DNA of 64,000 bases from Sarcomyxa edulis (taxonomy: Eukaryota; Basidiomycota; Agaricomycetes; Agaricales; Mycenaceae): the NCBI GenBank assembly GCA_009761415.1, contig QUOL01000019.1, positions 558,001-622,000 on the forward strand, in the 5' to 3' direction. The position numbers and the translations under genes are program-made. Positions 50,088 through 62,500 of the stretch are shown here, piece by piece. How positions within the stretch are numbered: position 1 is the first letter of the stretch; each line of letters opens with the position of its first letter. The notes beneath the pieces were generated by a model. That model saw only the letters and a program-made list of their open reading frames with translations. It made no database searches and was not told the origin of the DNA.

Positions 50088-50630
50088 GATGCTGGATGTG
50101 AATCTATGGTGTGCTGAATATTTTACCAGAGCGAGGCATGTATGCCATTGGCTTCTCTGAGGTCTGTACTATAGGTGAGAACTTTCATAGAGCGAGTGTC
50201 CGCTTAAGGTACCGATCAGAGTCACTGAGTGAAGTTTGTTTGCAGGACCTGGTCTTTCCAAACACCGTCGATCCTTCGGATTGATTCGGATACGGATGAC
50301 AATGATCTCCATCTTCTCATCTGCTCGCTGTACTTCTACTCATGGCGTCCAGAACTGGACTGTCTCTCGATTTATTGTGTTACATGGTTCGCTCCACTAG
50401 CGGATCGCTTGACGATTGACGAGACGAAGTCATCAACAGCTATTTGAATCAAATACTCGATGAACTCATGGTAAGCCGCGAATTCATACAATCTCGAAGC
50501 GCTCATCTTTACCACAAAGTCCTCCGACTTGTTACAGTATTCATGAGGGTGTTCTTGCTTCTGTCGGTATCGAACAATCCTCGGACGCGCGAAACAATCT
50601 ATTAAACAGCGCAAAAAGAATACAACAATG

Positions 50631-51902
50631 CTAATTTTCGAAGGTACGCCTGTACTGGCTCAAATATTTCCCTTCGTGGTTCTCCATGTCCTCGTGCTTC
50701 CTCTTCTGTCTCTTCCTGGGAGACTCATGACTGTCTGCTTGAGGGTTTCCAATTTGTCGTGATGACGAGCTTGGAGAGCTCCAGTGGTGTGATTGTGGAG
50801 TTTCATAGGAATTGCCTATGGAGGTGGGTCGGAGGAGAGCCCCTGCCGTGTCGAGAAGATCGTCTGAATGGCTGTATGGAGACCCAGTCTTGCCGGCGAT
50901 GTTGTGCATCGAGGAAAAGCCGAATTGACTGAGGTAGTCGAGATTCGGAGATGACGGTCCTGGCAATGGATGGGTCTGTGACTTGGACGAAGATGATGAC
51001 ATGTCCGGCATCATCCCATATGGCATCCCATACTGTACATACGCATAATCATAGGTCGACGACGAGGCTGTGTCTGGTAACGTAATCGCGTCGAGGAACA
51101 ACTCGTCGAGGGGCCCAGTCCAAGCCGTCGTGTCCACATTCTCGAATAATTGGAGATTGGACGCGTAGTTCGATGGGCCAGGCATTGGTCCACTCTCTGC
51201 AGGCTGTGACAAGAGCACGAGAGCGGTATCTTGAGTATACATGCCGTCACCCTCAGCAGAGACACCTTCTGTGGATATGATATCAGCAATCTTCGAAGGC
51301 CACTGAGAATCAAGGCTACTCACCCAGCGCCGCGTTCTTTGACCCTTGCTTTGTGGGCTGCCTCTCTTCGGTCCGAGCCTTGATCTCGGAACTGGTGGCT
51401 TGGGGGTGCGATGCACCCTCCGAATGTTTTTCGGCTGTGATGAATGATATCAGCAATCCAAGAAAGTGATAGGAGATTGAAGAAGCTCACCTGTTTCCTC
51501 CACTTTCACTACTTCCTTCCCCTTCTCTTTTTTTAACAACCTCTTCGCCTGGAAGTCCTGATATGCAGCTAACAAATCCGGTGGCATGAGAGCCAGGGCT
51601 ATAGCGAGTTCCTCCTCCAGCTCCTGTATTTTAGTGGACAAAGCTTCGATGTGATCATTCACTGCCACAGACGAAAGTCAGCGATGATGCACGACGATCA
51701 CGAACGATGCAATGTGGGATGACTTACCTGCTTTCCAGGCGCTGCAATCACCACCTTGGAGGCCCCTGGCGTGCTTCCTCGGTTGTAGTTCCTTCGGCAA
51801 TTTCGAAAGTACATGATCTCTATGTGCACGTACAGAATATACTCGTTTTTTGTTCGCATCCTCTGCCTGGACTACGGTCTGCGATTGTGGAGCGGTTGAC
51901 AT
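50631..51902 (-). CDS. Unknown 364-aa protein, arm B copy
   Basis: Four minus-strand exons, 51902-51728, 51661-51491, 51434-51324 and 51268-50631, give 364 aa with exon lengths 175, 171, 111 and 638, identical to arm A. The basic N-terminus, the HIEALSTKIQELEEEL helix, the Ser/Pro-rich exon 4 and the C-terminal basic cluster PRKRQKRKHED are all kept, with scattered substitutions. That both copies stayed open at full length while neighbouring genes decayed suggests selection, though short divergence time is the alternative. Function unknown; a nuclear role is only a guess from the basic clusters. Confidence 0.75.
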
Positions 51903-52953
51903 ACTGGAGCAGAATGATGTTGTAGTGAGATCGATGGAAGATATGAGAGGGAGAGAGTTGTGTGGAGGGAAGAAAAGAGACAAAGGTGGCTTTTATGTTG
52001 GTTTCGGGGTGTCAACATGTCATAACATAATATCGGCAGGTGGTCCGCTACTGCCACCATCGACGCTTTGATAGTGGATTTCGCTTGGGCTGAGCGCTGA
52101 GACGTCCAGGGACCTAATTTGTTCCATTCCCCCGAAGCTCTGCCTGGTCTGCATGCTGATTCCACCGCGTTTATCTTCCACTTAGATCCCACTGGTATGT
52201 CCGACTTTTGCATGATATAGTGTAGTGCGTATTCCCACCTCACCTTACGCGTCAAACGACCTCACTGTGCCCAAGGTGTACTGTGGCAGACGAGTGGCGG
52301 GCTTGGGCCGCCTCGCGCCGACCGATCATTCATGTTAGGAATTCCCAAATTTGGGCAGTGCACCTTCGACCACTCGCTATTTCACGAAAATCACTACATG
52401 CTGCGTTGATTGCAACAACCATCATTACCCTTAGAGACCGAAACTTCCTTTGTCTGGCTCTGACTTCCTCGCTTCATGGAGACTACGTACTCTAGCGCGT
52501 TCGGGAGCTGACACAGATCGTCTGGTCCCTCCTTTGTTCATCCCTACATGTTTATTCCGGTACCGTCTTCCTATCCAATAGGAAGCACACGACTACAATC
52601 GTAGACCAGGCGTGTGTGATTCCGATCCTCAGGTAATCACGGCTATCTCGTTCAGATTTTAAGCGTTATCTTAGGCCAGGTTTCTAGACATGACTTTGTC
52701 TTCCGTAGTCATCTCGTCGATATGGTAATTCTTTCCGAGGCAGAGAGAATAAACAGGCATATTCTGATGTGTTTAGTGATTGTGGTGCGCTTCCAGAGGT
52801 CTGAATTTATCATTTATGGACAATTTTTCTGACTCGATTACATTTCAAATCTAGAACAATGGCAGATGCCACTGCGATGACGCCTATCTCCTACACGTTC
52901 TCCCTTGTCACTGCAACCTCCATCCCTGCTGTTCGTTTTGAAGACAACGCTCG
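51903..52953. other. Intergenic, conserved with arm A
   Basis: Shared promoter region between the minus-strand 364-aa gene and the plus-strand coiled-coil gene. It aligns with the reverse complement of about 39314-40440. No gene recognised. Confidence 0.5.
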
Positions 52954-53546
52954 ATGTCAATCAGAAGAGATAGTCCCCCGGACTCAGAGGCCGATCTCTC
53001 TATGGAAAACTCGGAGATGGAGATGATCACGAGCAACGATCTGGAATCAATCATGGAGGGATTGCCGTCTGACCTCCGACCACAGAAGACAGCAAATGAT
53101 GATATCGTGGGCGGTGACGAAGCTATTTGGTACGCAAGTGAGTCTGGACTGTTCTGGTATCGCTTCCTAAATCGAGTTCTGATAATGTGTGTGTCCCCGC
53201 AGTTCTTGAAGAGAGGCGCAGGACGACGCGACAAATCGATAGTCTGAAACAAGCCCTCGAGATTCAGAGCACGGCGATTGAGGAACTGGAACTGGAGAAC
53301 GAGATTTTGAAGCAGGGATTTGATGCTTTGAGGGAGATTCACGATACGGTGAGACAGAGGTTCGATCCTTTGCAGAGAGGTTCCAAGGATTCGACTTGGA
53401 CGAAGGCATCGGCGTTCTTCCAAGAGATTGTAGAGAGGAGGACGAAGATGAAATTGGCGATGGAGGACCCCATTGTGCAGGAGGATCGAACAGAAACTTT
53501 GGAGTCGGAGCCCAAGGATGCGGCAACGTTGAGTGAGCTGTCTTGA
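52954..53546 (+). CDS. Coiled-coil protein, arm B copy (clean)
   Basis: Two exons, 52954-53137 and 53203-53546, give 175 aa with canonical GTGAGT and CAG splice sites. The N-terminal 60 residues are acidic with IVGGDEAIWYA at the splice junction. Residues about 65-110 form a charged coiled coil with RRRTTRQIDSLKQAL and IEELELENEILKQGF. The C-terminal part has QRFDPLQRGSKDSTW and QEIVERRTKMKLAME, ending in an acidic tail longer than the arm A copy's. Such small coiled-coil proteins are often structural or scaffolding; I recognise no named family. It is divergent from the 364-aa gene and convergent with the SET relict. Confidence 0.65.
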
Positions 53547-53808
53547 GCGGCGACTTGTTAGCAGATTGGTGTGATGAATAGTAGATACCTTATCCGTACA
53601 CATTTCCAAAACCGTCAAGAAATTGATGTTAAAAACTTGGTACATGGATTGCGTCGAGGTGACTGCGAGTCCTCCAAGTTCGAACGTCAGAAACCTGGAA
53701 GCCAACTGGAAGCCGAAAGGGTTTTCGGATCAAAACAGATGAAATTTCGTTTGCGCGTCATGAGAATACATGGACATGGACATGGTGGGATCGTACAACA
53801 CCAAGCTA

Positions 53809-55057
53809 TCAAGACCTCAAAGGTCGTTCCCTTTGACATTTAGGACACTCGCATGCAAACCCATACGGCGCCAGCTCTTCTCGTCTTCTCTCGTAAGAAA
53901 GATAGACATTGCAGTAGGCGAGTGTAAGTGCCTCTCCCTTGCGGATATCCCTGATTGCCCAAGCCTGCATCGATAATGAAGCGGGATCGAATTTACGGTC
54001 CATGTTGGGCTCGCAGCTTCAAAATAATCAGCATGTAATTCAACGAGCCGAGCAGGTTGGAGGAGATGACTTACCTATGATTAGCACGCGACAATATCTT
54101 GGCCACAGCGGAACAAATGCCTTCTCCTTCACGAGCATTTTTCTCTGATTGATAGTCAATCACTCCAAACCCGTTCGTTCTATCGCGGCATGATTCAATG
54201 ATGCTACAAGGCTCGCAACACGCAAATACCAGGCTCACCGTATAACACCCATAATGGGTCCACTACCATCATAGAGATGGCTGTTCGCCAGAGCCATGAA
54301 ATCCGCCAGGTCTTGTGGTAGCATGCGGTCTAACAAGATACGGACTTGTTGCTCCTTTTCTGCCAACATGATGTGATTACACTGCTCTGGAGTCAGCGAG
54401 GGATCGGGTGTGCTGGGGCCTCTCATCTCCGCCGCTACGAGTACGAGAGGTCTTTCGGCAATGATCATTTCTTTAGATCTGATATTTCGAGTCGCATATA
54501 GTCCGAGGCCCATTCCTGGGGCAGACCGTACTTCGTAAGGGATAGGATGAATAGGACGAGGAGGCTTGGTAGGGAATCCAGGATATGTGACCATTTTATG
54601 TTTGGACGAGGCTGGGATATATCATGTTAGTCAATCCAAGTTTGATTATGCCACTCGAAGAGATGCTGTCCTTACATAGGATCAGGCATTGAGTCCAACC
54701 ATCTGGATAGTCTGCATGGGTGGCATCTATTGAAATAGGCGGCTGTGTGGTGTATAGATAGCAGGTAGCCCCATCTTCCGGATACATGGTGACATTAGGA
54801 TCTACTTCTTTGTAGTCAAGCTTTTTGAGCTTATATCCTTCGGGCAGCCCTGTATTTGATTTGTGTCATTGGAACTGAAGGGGATTTCATGATGGGCCAT
54901 TAATTACCAGCATTTTTCACTACGCCATACAGAGGCTTTGGTATCGGAGCCCCAATCGGTTTAGCTGTGGTCCTGATTAATAGATGTCTGGCGATCGCGA
55001 CGATCAGAACCACTCACGTTCAGCAGCAGGACTCATAAAGGACAAAGTAGATCGAGC
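53809..55057 (-). pseudogene. SET-domain gene, arm B copy, disrupted
   Basis: Minus-strand exons match arm A: second part of exon 1 (55057-55018), 54964-54908, 54849-54676, 54611-54239, 54179-54074 and 54016-53809, with lengths 57, 174, 373 and 208 identical to arm A. Exon 5 is 106 nt against 111 in arm A; the net 5-nt loss shifts the frame and brings a TAA near the exon end, before the NHSC motif. Exon 1 is interrupted by the transposon at 55058-63121; its first 34 bases with the ATG lie at 63155-63122. The last intron here has the normal GT donor, unlike arm A. Two independent lesions make function unlikely. Confidence 0.8.
55054..55057. repeat. Target-site duplication GAGC, left
   Basis: The four bases GAGC before the left terminal repeat recur directly after the right one (63122-63125). 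The undisturbed arm A site carries this word once (GCTC at 37234-37237 on the other strand). Confidence 0.8.
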
Positions 55058-55067
55058 ATCAGCAAAC
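55058..55067 (+). repeat. Left terminal inverted repeat
   Basis: Reads ATCAGCAAAC, the exact reverse complement of 63112-63121. The similarity becomes weak beyond ten bases. Confidence 0.85.
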
Positions 55068-55080
55068 CCTGGGTGAGCTA

Positions 55081-55275
55081 TACGGATCTACGCTAGCTCT
55101 ACCCAGACAAATGTAGTACTATAGTGTCCGTAGAGTATGTCCTTGTAATCACAGAGCTACATAGAAGTGTCGCATATCTACAGCAAACTTCGTAGGTCAC
55201 TGTGGATTTTATATAGATCTACGTAGCTCTACATAGGTTCATCATACTTCTACATAGTAAGTAGTTAGTCTATCC
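55081..55275. repeat. Left subterminal motif cluster
   Basis: Repeated words built on CTACGTAG or CTACATAG in both orientations, for example TCTACGTAGCTCTACATAG at 55218-55236, GAGCTACATAGA near 55159 and TTCTACATAG near 55250. These are likely transposase-binding sites. Confidence 0.65.
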
Positions 55276-55480
55276 TTATACTTCAGGTATAGAGCGTGAT
55301 TTTTGCTTGTCCGAATTAATTCAGAAATATGCTCAAAAAATAAAAATGAATTTCAACGTTCAAAAAAAATTCGACGGACATGTAGATAGCAAACAAAGAG
55401 GGCCGTTAGTCAAGTATCACATCAAAACCGTAGTCCGGAATCTCAGCCGAATTATCTCTTTCCTCCCTATCAGTAGAAAG

Positions 55481-58400
55481 TTAGGCAGGCATTCTTCGAA
55501 CAACTAGAATCTCGTACCTTGCCTCTTCTGCTATGCGCCTCAAGGTGGCTCGTAACTTGGGACCATGGTGTTGATGTCGACTGGTCTTGCGAATAAGAGC
55601 CATCATGGCATTGTAGACAGGCCGGTTCTCGTCGCCGGTGAAAGATGCCTTCTGGCGGCTACCTGTCGACCATTCTTTCAGACAGTGATGTAACTAATGC
55701 ACAGATTGTACGTTAGTGTGAATTGTATGTGCAGCAAAAACACGTACCACTGTACATGCGAGAGCATAACTCTCTTCAGGAACACTTTGGAACTCTTGGG
55801 GAAATAAGGTGCCAAGACTGTCATCGGAGGAATAGAAGAAGTCACGACAGAGAGCATCAAGAGCCGGATGTGTTAGGTTATTTGTGGAGCCCTAAAAGAG
55901 CTAGTCAGCTAGCGGTAGTGGAATGATATAAGCTCGAGACATGAATACCTGCTCGTCCACTCCATTTTGCAAGAATTGACCACCTTTGTCAAGAAGTTCG
56001 GCAACACGACTTGCAGTGTGATTGCGCCGCCCACGTTGAGAGAGAACGGGGGACTTTGGATTGGGGAAAAGGTCGTAATGCTGTTTGACAATCTCGCGAG
56101 CAGTATCGCGCAAGCGGCCGCGGAAGGTGGAATGTTCCTCGTAAACCTGCAAATTCAATTGGGTCAGTCGATCATATACACCGGTGATGGAAACATATAT
56201 GTACTTACAAGAGATGCCATGTCCTTGAAGTGCTTGGGGAAATAGCCTACTTGAGAGTGAGTGTCATGTCGAAGGAACAGTATGACGAGACCATACCATT
56301 TTCAAGTTGCCCCCCCTGTTTCTGGTGCTCATTGATAGCCTCGGAGACGAAGTCTTTTGCCTTGGAAAGATGATCGTCACGAATAGGGAAAGGAACGTCT
56401 GTTGCTAGAAATAATCGGAACTTCCTTTTTGCCTTCTCCAAAACGTCGCTCCACTGGCCGGGGTAAAATCCCAGCCGTGTAGGTTTTGGTCTTGACTTTG
56501 ATGTGGAGTAAGGAGTTTGAGAATGTCGTGCTGCGCGCCTCTTAACAGTAAGAGGCTCCGAGCCCTCAGAGTCAGAACTTGAATCGTGTGAGTCTTCTTG
56601 ATCACTCGACTCCATGGCCTGTGAACGATGCTGATTCCGATGCTGTCTCTGTGCATAGTCACGAAGCTTGTCAGTGCTGGGAGGACGGTATCTACGATTG
56701 CGGCGGTGGTGGTCCTCAAGTACGTCAAACGAGCCATTGTCACCAGGCTCAGAAAGGCCTACACTCTGAATTCACCGATGAAAAAATCAGTACAGGGTAC
56801 CTAGACACTTTGCATATGATACTTACGCGGTTATGTGAGGTTTCTCTCTGTGGACTGGCTCGGAGTGCTCTGAGAGCATTTCGATCGTCCTCGTCGGGCG
56901 AGACTTCATCTATAAAGAACATAAGAGGTCATTAGTGTGGGTCCCAGTGCGGCTCATATATCCCTAGATACAACACTGCAACGCAACGTACCTATATCGT
57001 TTCTAGAGAGTATCTGAGTCCCATACATCCCATGGTTGTGGTTGTCATCGTAGTTCTCGTCTTGGCCACCCTCGTCTCCATCCCTGTAACCTTCTTCGTT
57101 CCCATCCTCGTCTTGTTCCTGATCGTCTTCGTCTTCGTCATTGTCATCGTCTTCGTTTTCGTCTTCGTTTTCGTCTTCGTCATCTTCATCATGATCGTCA
57201 TTCTCAGTCCCGTTCCCGTTCCTGTTATCGTTCTCAGACATGCGTTCGATGTTTCCGTTGTTTGCGTTACTCTCGTCCTCGTAGCCGCTCAAATTACCGT
57301 CTCCACCGTAATCGTCCAATTCTGGTCGCGCCCAATGCTCATTTGCATTGATATCAGACTGCCTGCTATAATGAACAAAAGTCCCCGTCTGTTGCTCCAT
57401 TGTCGTACAAGATTGGACACTGGTAGAATGCCGAGGACCGTGTTGTGACGCTAGTTGAGATGCGGGATACTGGAGGCTTGGATCAATGTTTGGGTCTAGG
57501 TCCGTAGATGAAGCACTGGGCAATGAATATTGATGGTTTGCTGGGAAGGGAGCACCGTTTTCTGAAGGCATCGGACGGCTGATCTTTGAGGTAAGACTTC
57601 TTTGAGGAGGGTTACGGAGGTCGAGACGAGTGGGCAGCGAGGAACTTGAAGCGGGGTATGCATTTGGCACTGAAGGAGCTAGAACACCAAGTCTACTGGT
57701 AACGTGTTGACTCGAAAGGGGCTGAGAGGAAATCGGCTGGAATGATGGTGAAGTACCAGAGTTTGCTGAGGTATCCGCTGTGAAATGGGAGCCTGATGAG
57801 AGCAAAGAGCGAGTAGCAGGAGTGCTGTCGACCGGCACAGGCATACCACGGCGATTAGCTTGAGCGATCTGCATGGCGAGTTCTGAAACAGGTGTCGGCG
57901 GATGAGGAGTAGGTTCTGTTCCAGGTGGGACAATAAACTGAGGGCGTCCTTCGGAATCCGGTGGTACGTTTGTGGTTGGAGCAGCCTATAGAACACAGGT
58001 TTAGTGATCTCCAAATCATGAATAAATCAACTACATACCCTTTTTGTTCGTCTTCTAGAGCCAGATGCAGTTGGATCAGTCCTCTGGGCTACTGTATCCG
58101 GTTTTGCCTGAGTTTAAGACATAGCTGTTAAGCAGCTCTCCCGGGATACAACGGACAGTCAAGATGAAAAGTACCTTCGCTGGACGGCCTCGTTTTTTTG
58201 GTGCCGGAGGAGCCATTGGATTCTGAGTGACAGACTCAGGAATGTCGTTAACCATAGATTTAGGTGCCCTTTTCTTGTGGGTGATCGTTTCACTGACATG
58301 GGCCAGTTGAGCAATCGCTCCACCCTGGCCTCTCGTAGATCGCTGAGGGCGCTGGTTCTGACTTGGAGGAGCATCGTTTTCTGTTGATATGAAGATCTGT

Positions 58401-58657
58401 TAGTCGTATTGCAAGTCTGTTGAGGTGGATTCAGCCGTACCTTTCCCAGAAACTGTAGTTGAAGTAGAGGTGTTGTTGGAAGCTCTCGTCCTCTTTGATC
58501 TGGAGGACTCCAATTCTTCAGGACCAGGATCGGGGTTGACGTCTGCTGGTTCTTTCCGCTTTCTGCCAGCGGGGGCCCTTGGCATAATAAGGTTGTGCGC
58601 AGTAGTGGGTGATGAAGATAGTTGTCGGTGGAGAGAAGTTTGCCGCGTCGAGTTCAT
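55481..58657 (-). CDS. DUF6532-like transposon companion protein with AT-hook
   Basis: Ten minus-strand exons: 58657-58441, 58380-58175, 58107-58039, 57985-56992, 56909-56827, 56765-56297, 56246-56209, 56146-55949, 55891-55748, 55693-55481, giving 876 aa. The first 500 residues are disordered: an AT-hook core KKRGRPAK at about residue 135 (DNA minor-groove binding), Ser/Pro-rich sequence, then an acidic Asp/Glu/Asn tract. The C-terminal 250 residues are folded: LATDVPFPIRDDHLSKAKDF, GYFPKHFKDMASLVYEEHSTFRGRLRDTAREIV (given here in part) and GSTNNLTHPALDALCRDFFY, the pattern I associate with DUF6532 proteins of Agaricomycetes. An in-frame ATG at 58585 is an alternative start. Being inside the element and next to its left end, it probably serves transposition or its regulation. 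Confidence 0.7.
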
Positions 58658-58805
58658 CTCGAAGTTTAGGCCTTCCTTAATATTTAATTGCTAATTTCGA
58701 AGTTTTTACGAGGAATTATCGCACTTTCAAAATCATACAGACACGGGTATGGGTATTGAGAAGATAGTAACAGCACAAAAAACAAACAGAAAGGTAACTT
58801 GAAAA

Positions 58806-59329
58806 TCAATCCAAATTGACAGCAATCCTATCCTGATTCACTCTAGAGCCGCTCGAGATATCGACATAGTACATATCTGAGTAAAAGCTTGGCATGAGTC
58901 TATAGATGATTGGGATAGTGAATATGAACTCACCGTTGAACTTTTGGACACGAGGTCGTGCCTCTCGGGTACCAACCTTCAGGGCTCTGGACTGTCCGCT
59001 CCTTCTGATGACGCCCAATACCTTTCCTACATTGAGATTGGCCGCCATAAGCTTCCGGTGTGCGAGTTTTGCTTGCATGCGATAAAGCTTTGCACGTAGA
59101 AGGGTTTCTCTGACGCGAGAGTCGGCCAAGTTCTTCTCAGCAAGGCAAACGTCTCGTTCCGCATGAGCAACGTTGAGGATGCATCGCGCTTCCTCGAGGG
59201 TGTTGATGGGAGGTATCTATGAATGTTCATACTATATAAGTATAATATAAAACCACTTTTGAGGTTACGCACCGGTTGCTCATTGACATCAAGTCCAGTT
59301 GGAGATCTTGGATCTAGTAGATCTGGCAT
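58806..59329 (-). CDS. Small basic helical protein of the transposon
   Basis: Three minus-strand exons, 59329-59273, 59216-58934 and 58876-58806, give 136 aa. The middle is a long basic helix, rich in Arg, Lys, Leu and Ala (AERDVCLAEKNLADSRV, then LRAKLYRMQAKLAHRKLMA), followed by VLGVIRRSGQSR and a short acidic end. It has no cysteine cluster or enzyme motif and I recognise no family. It is transcribed divergently from the transposase, with about 245 bp between the start codons, so the two may be co-regulated. The ATG sits 8 bases after a possible CTAG acceptor, so a 5' untranslated exon is likely. Confidence 0.6.
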
Positions 59330-59573
59330 TCCTAGAGAAGATATGCTGTGGAATTGAGTAGGAATGACAGAGAGAACGGCTTACTTGTTCACAGAAATGA
59401 AGAGTATGTACGAGCCAGAACGCAGTGGTGGTGGTGGTGGTGGTGAAAGATGAGATGATGGAGGGGACGTGTGAACGATGTCAATGATGGGCCGGCAATT
59501 GCCGCCGGCGCCTTTTCTTATCATCGCCTCGATCTACGTGTGCTCCTCAGGCTTCAGGCCATTGCGTTCGACC
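59330..59573. promoter_or_regulatory. Bidirectional promoter region inside the transposon
   Basis: Shared 5' region of the transposase (plus) and the 136-aa gene (minus). It contains a GTG microsatellite of about six units near 59426-59445. Core promoter elements are not obvious. Confidence 0.5.
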
Positions 59574-62500
59574 ATGGTTCGCTGCCCAAGATGCGGGAAG
59601 ACGTTTGCATCCGAAAGCAGTGTCCTTCGACATATGAATCAGCCCCTTTCCACTTGTAAAACCTTCACCGAAGAACTCATTACAATCTCAGACACTCTCT
59701 CCACTTTTCAGGCCCGTTCTCGTGCAAATCAAGCTCCTCCGCCCAGCTCTCCAAGAGGGCCATCAGGAACCTCCAGTAGTATCGATGATCACAATTCTCG
59801 ATCTCCAAGCCCAATGGATATTGACCCTCACAGACCCCCCGACGATTATCAAATCCACGCCGGATCTGCTCCACTTGCCTCAGAATCACCTTATGTAGAG
59901 GTACACCCTGCTGCTGGAAAGGTTCTTGGACATGGCAGCACCTTTATGGATGATTTTCAGGCAGATCCGTATGCGAAAGAACGACGTGATCTACCATATT
60001 ACCCTTTTGCCTCTCGTGACGAATGGGAGCTCGCCTCGTTCTTACTGCGCTCACCTTTGAGCATGAAATCCATTGATATGTTCTTATCTCTCAGCATGGT
60101 GCGTTTGGGCTCATTCTCGCCTTGGATTATGCCAGACTGAATCGACTGAATCTATTGAAGATCCGCCAACTCAATCTCTCTTTTGCTACGTCGAAGGATC
60201 TCCGTAGCCGTGCAGAAATGCTTCCTAAAGGCCCTGAATGGAAATGCAAGCTATGGAAAACTGTATTTCCTACCAAAAACCCCGTGAAGTTATTCTATCG
60301 CGACTCAATCGAATGCTTGAAGTCATTACTTCAAAGTCCTTTAATGAAGGACTATCTTCAGTTTTCTCCTCTACGCGTTTTTGAGACTGCCGAGAAGCTG
60401 ATGCGAGTTTACGGTGACTGGCTCACAGGAGACGTTGCATGGAATATGCAGGTATGTTTTCAATCACCTAGTTAGGTATGCCTATTGATTCGACAACTGA
60501 TTCCAGGATCAATTACCTCCGGATTCAACGCTCCTTGGCACAATAATCTCATCCGATAAAACTACTATATCTGCTATGACTGGCGACCGTGTCGCTCATC
60601 CTTTACTCATCAGTCTCGCGAATTTCATCATGGATTTTCGTCTCAAAGCCTCGTTCCACGCGTTCCTTCTCCTCGCTCTTATACCCGTTCCAAAATTCAT
60701 CCACAAGGTCAAAAGTATCCGTGGAGTTCTCGAAAACCGCCTCATTCATGAATGTTTTGACTTCGTTCTCAATCCGCTTAAGATCGCTGCACGGATCGGA
60801 GTAATGATGGCAGATCCTCTCGGAAGTCTTCGTCGCTGTCATACTCCATTAGCGTCATGTATAATTGACACTCCCGAATCTACCATGCTGTCTGGGGTTG
60901 CTGGGAAGACATCTTCGGTTACGATGGCCTCATATAAGCAATTCGGTGATCCGTTCCGGCACGAGCCACGTACAGCGTCTACAACCCTTGCTCAGATCGC
61001 AGCTCTTCTTGAGGAGTACGATCCTTGGGACGATCTCGAGGCGTTTGTAAAGGCTGCAAAAAAAATCGGTCTTAACGGTGTTCATTTGCTCTTTTGGAGA
61101 GACTGGTATCTATCCGAGCCAGCTCTCTTTTTAACACCAGAGCCTCTACATCATTGGCATAAGTTCTTCTGGGACCATGATGCAAAGTGGTGCATTGTGG
61201 CTGTTGGTGAGGATGAAATCGACTTTCGTTTCACTATTCTTTGTCCCCACACCGGATTCCGTCATTTCAAAGAGGGGATATCCAAGTTGAAGCAGGTCAC
61301 TGGCCGTGAGCACCGTGACATCCAGCGATATATTGTCCCTGTCATTGCTGGCGCCGTTCCAGCCAGGTTTGTGATCGCTATCCGGTCTTTAATGGACTTT
61401 CGTTATCTTTCTCAGGCCCCAAAGATCTCCGAGGACATCTGTTCTCAAATCGACGCCGCACTCAAAGAGTTCCACGACCACAAACAATCCATCCTCGATG
61501 CGCGTGCTCGCGTAGGAAAGGGCAACCGTCCAATCCAGAATTGGTATATACCCAAACTCGAGTTCATGCAAAGCGTCACTGCCAATATTCGTGCAAATGG
61601 AGCTCCCATCCAATGGTCTGCGGACAGGACCGAGAACGCCCATATTACCGAGATCAAGGAACCAGCGCGAGCTAGCAATAATCAGAACTACGAGACCCAG
61701 ATCTGCCGGTATCTGGACCGGCTGGATAAAATCCGCCGCTTCGATCTTGCAACATCCATGGCTGATGCAAAGGTAGATTTCCGACTACCCGATGACGGGG
61801 ACATCGATTCCGACGGTGAATACGAAGATAGAGATCAACTACACTGCATTAGCTCGACAACCGCACTACTCGCTCGTGTAGAGCCCGTCTCTTCCTTGGC
61901 TGGACCCACCCGCATCCTATGTAACTATTTTCTCGAAGCCGAACGTCTTCTATCTGGAGAAGAACCTCGTGCTCCTACTCCATATCGAACCTTTGCTGGT
62001 GTAAATACAGCATTCCATCTTACGCGTGATCCATCATTCAAGAGTCTCGCAATCGATGAGATCGCCTCAAAATACGGCATTCCCGACTTGCGCCCTGCTC
62101 TTGCAGACTACCTCCAGCGAACCAAACATGGGACGAAGGTCTTTTCTGTGGGTGGCCGCCGCACCGCGTCTGGTGACTGTGATTTACCGTTCGATCTACT
62201 TCAAGTATGGAAGAAGGTCAGAATCCAGGTCAAAGAGTATCACGAGCCCTACAATATCCTTCCGCCAACAACAATCAACGCATCCCCCCCTTCTGATCCC
62301 CCAGGATGGTCTTTCGGGAGTTGCGACGCTGTAATTGTCAATACTGATCCGACTTTACAATGGCCGCAGAGCGGATTAGCAGGTGAATACTACACAACTT
62401 CGCTTTCTCTTCGGGATACTCATCATCTCTACTGTCAGGGCATTTCGTCGGCCAGCTTCGGATCATTCTTCGTATCGTTCCTCGAAAGGGCCATACCCGG

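Larger units (their letters stand above)
50088..55057. repeat. Inverted-duplication arm B, proximal part
   Basis: Reverse complement of arm A from its inner end (42365) to exon 1 of the SET gene (37237). It is cut at 55057 by a transposon; the homology resumes at 63122. Gene order mirrors arm A: 364-aa gene (minus), coiled-coil gene (plus), SET gene (minus, broken). Confidence 0.85.

Noticed and set aside
53167..53705. Minus-strand frames opposite the coiled-coil gene
   Set aside because: Antisense shadows; the plus strand has the clean two-exon model and the same peptide is encoded in arm A.
50088..55057. Inverted repeat as an assembly artefact
   Set aside because: The arms differ by many substitutions and indels, including gene-specific lesions and a transposon in one arm only, which an assembly error would not create.
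57032..57448. Plus-strand frame very rich in Val, Phe and Ile, resembling a multi-helix membrane protein
   Set aside because: It is the antisense of the GAC/GAA-rich acidic tract of the DUF6532-like gene; the hydrophobicity follows from the complement of those codons.
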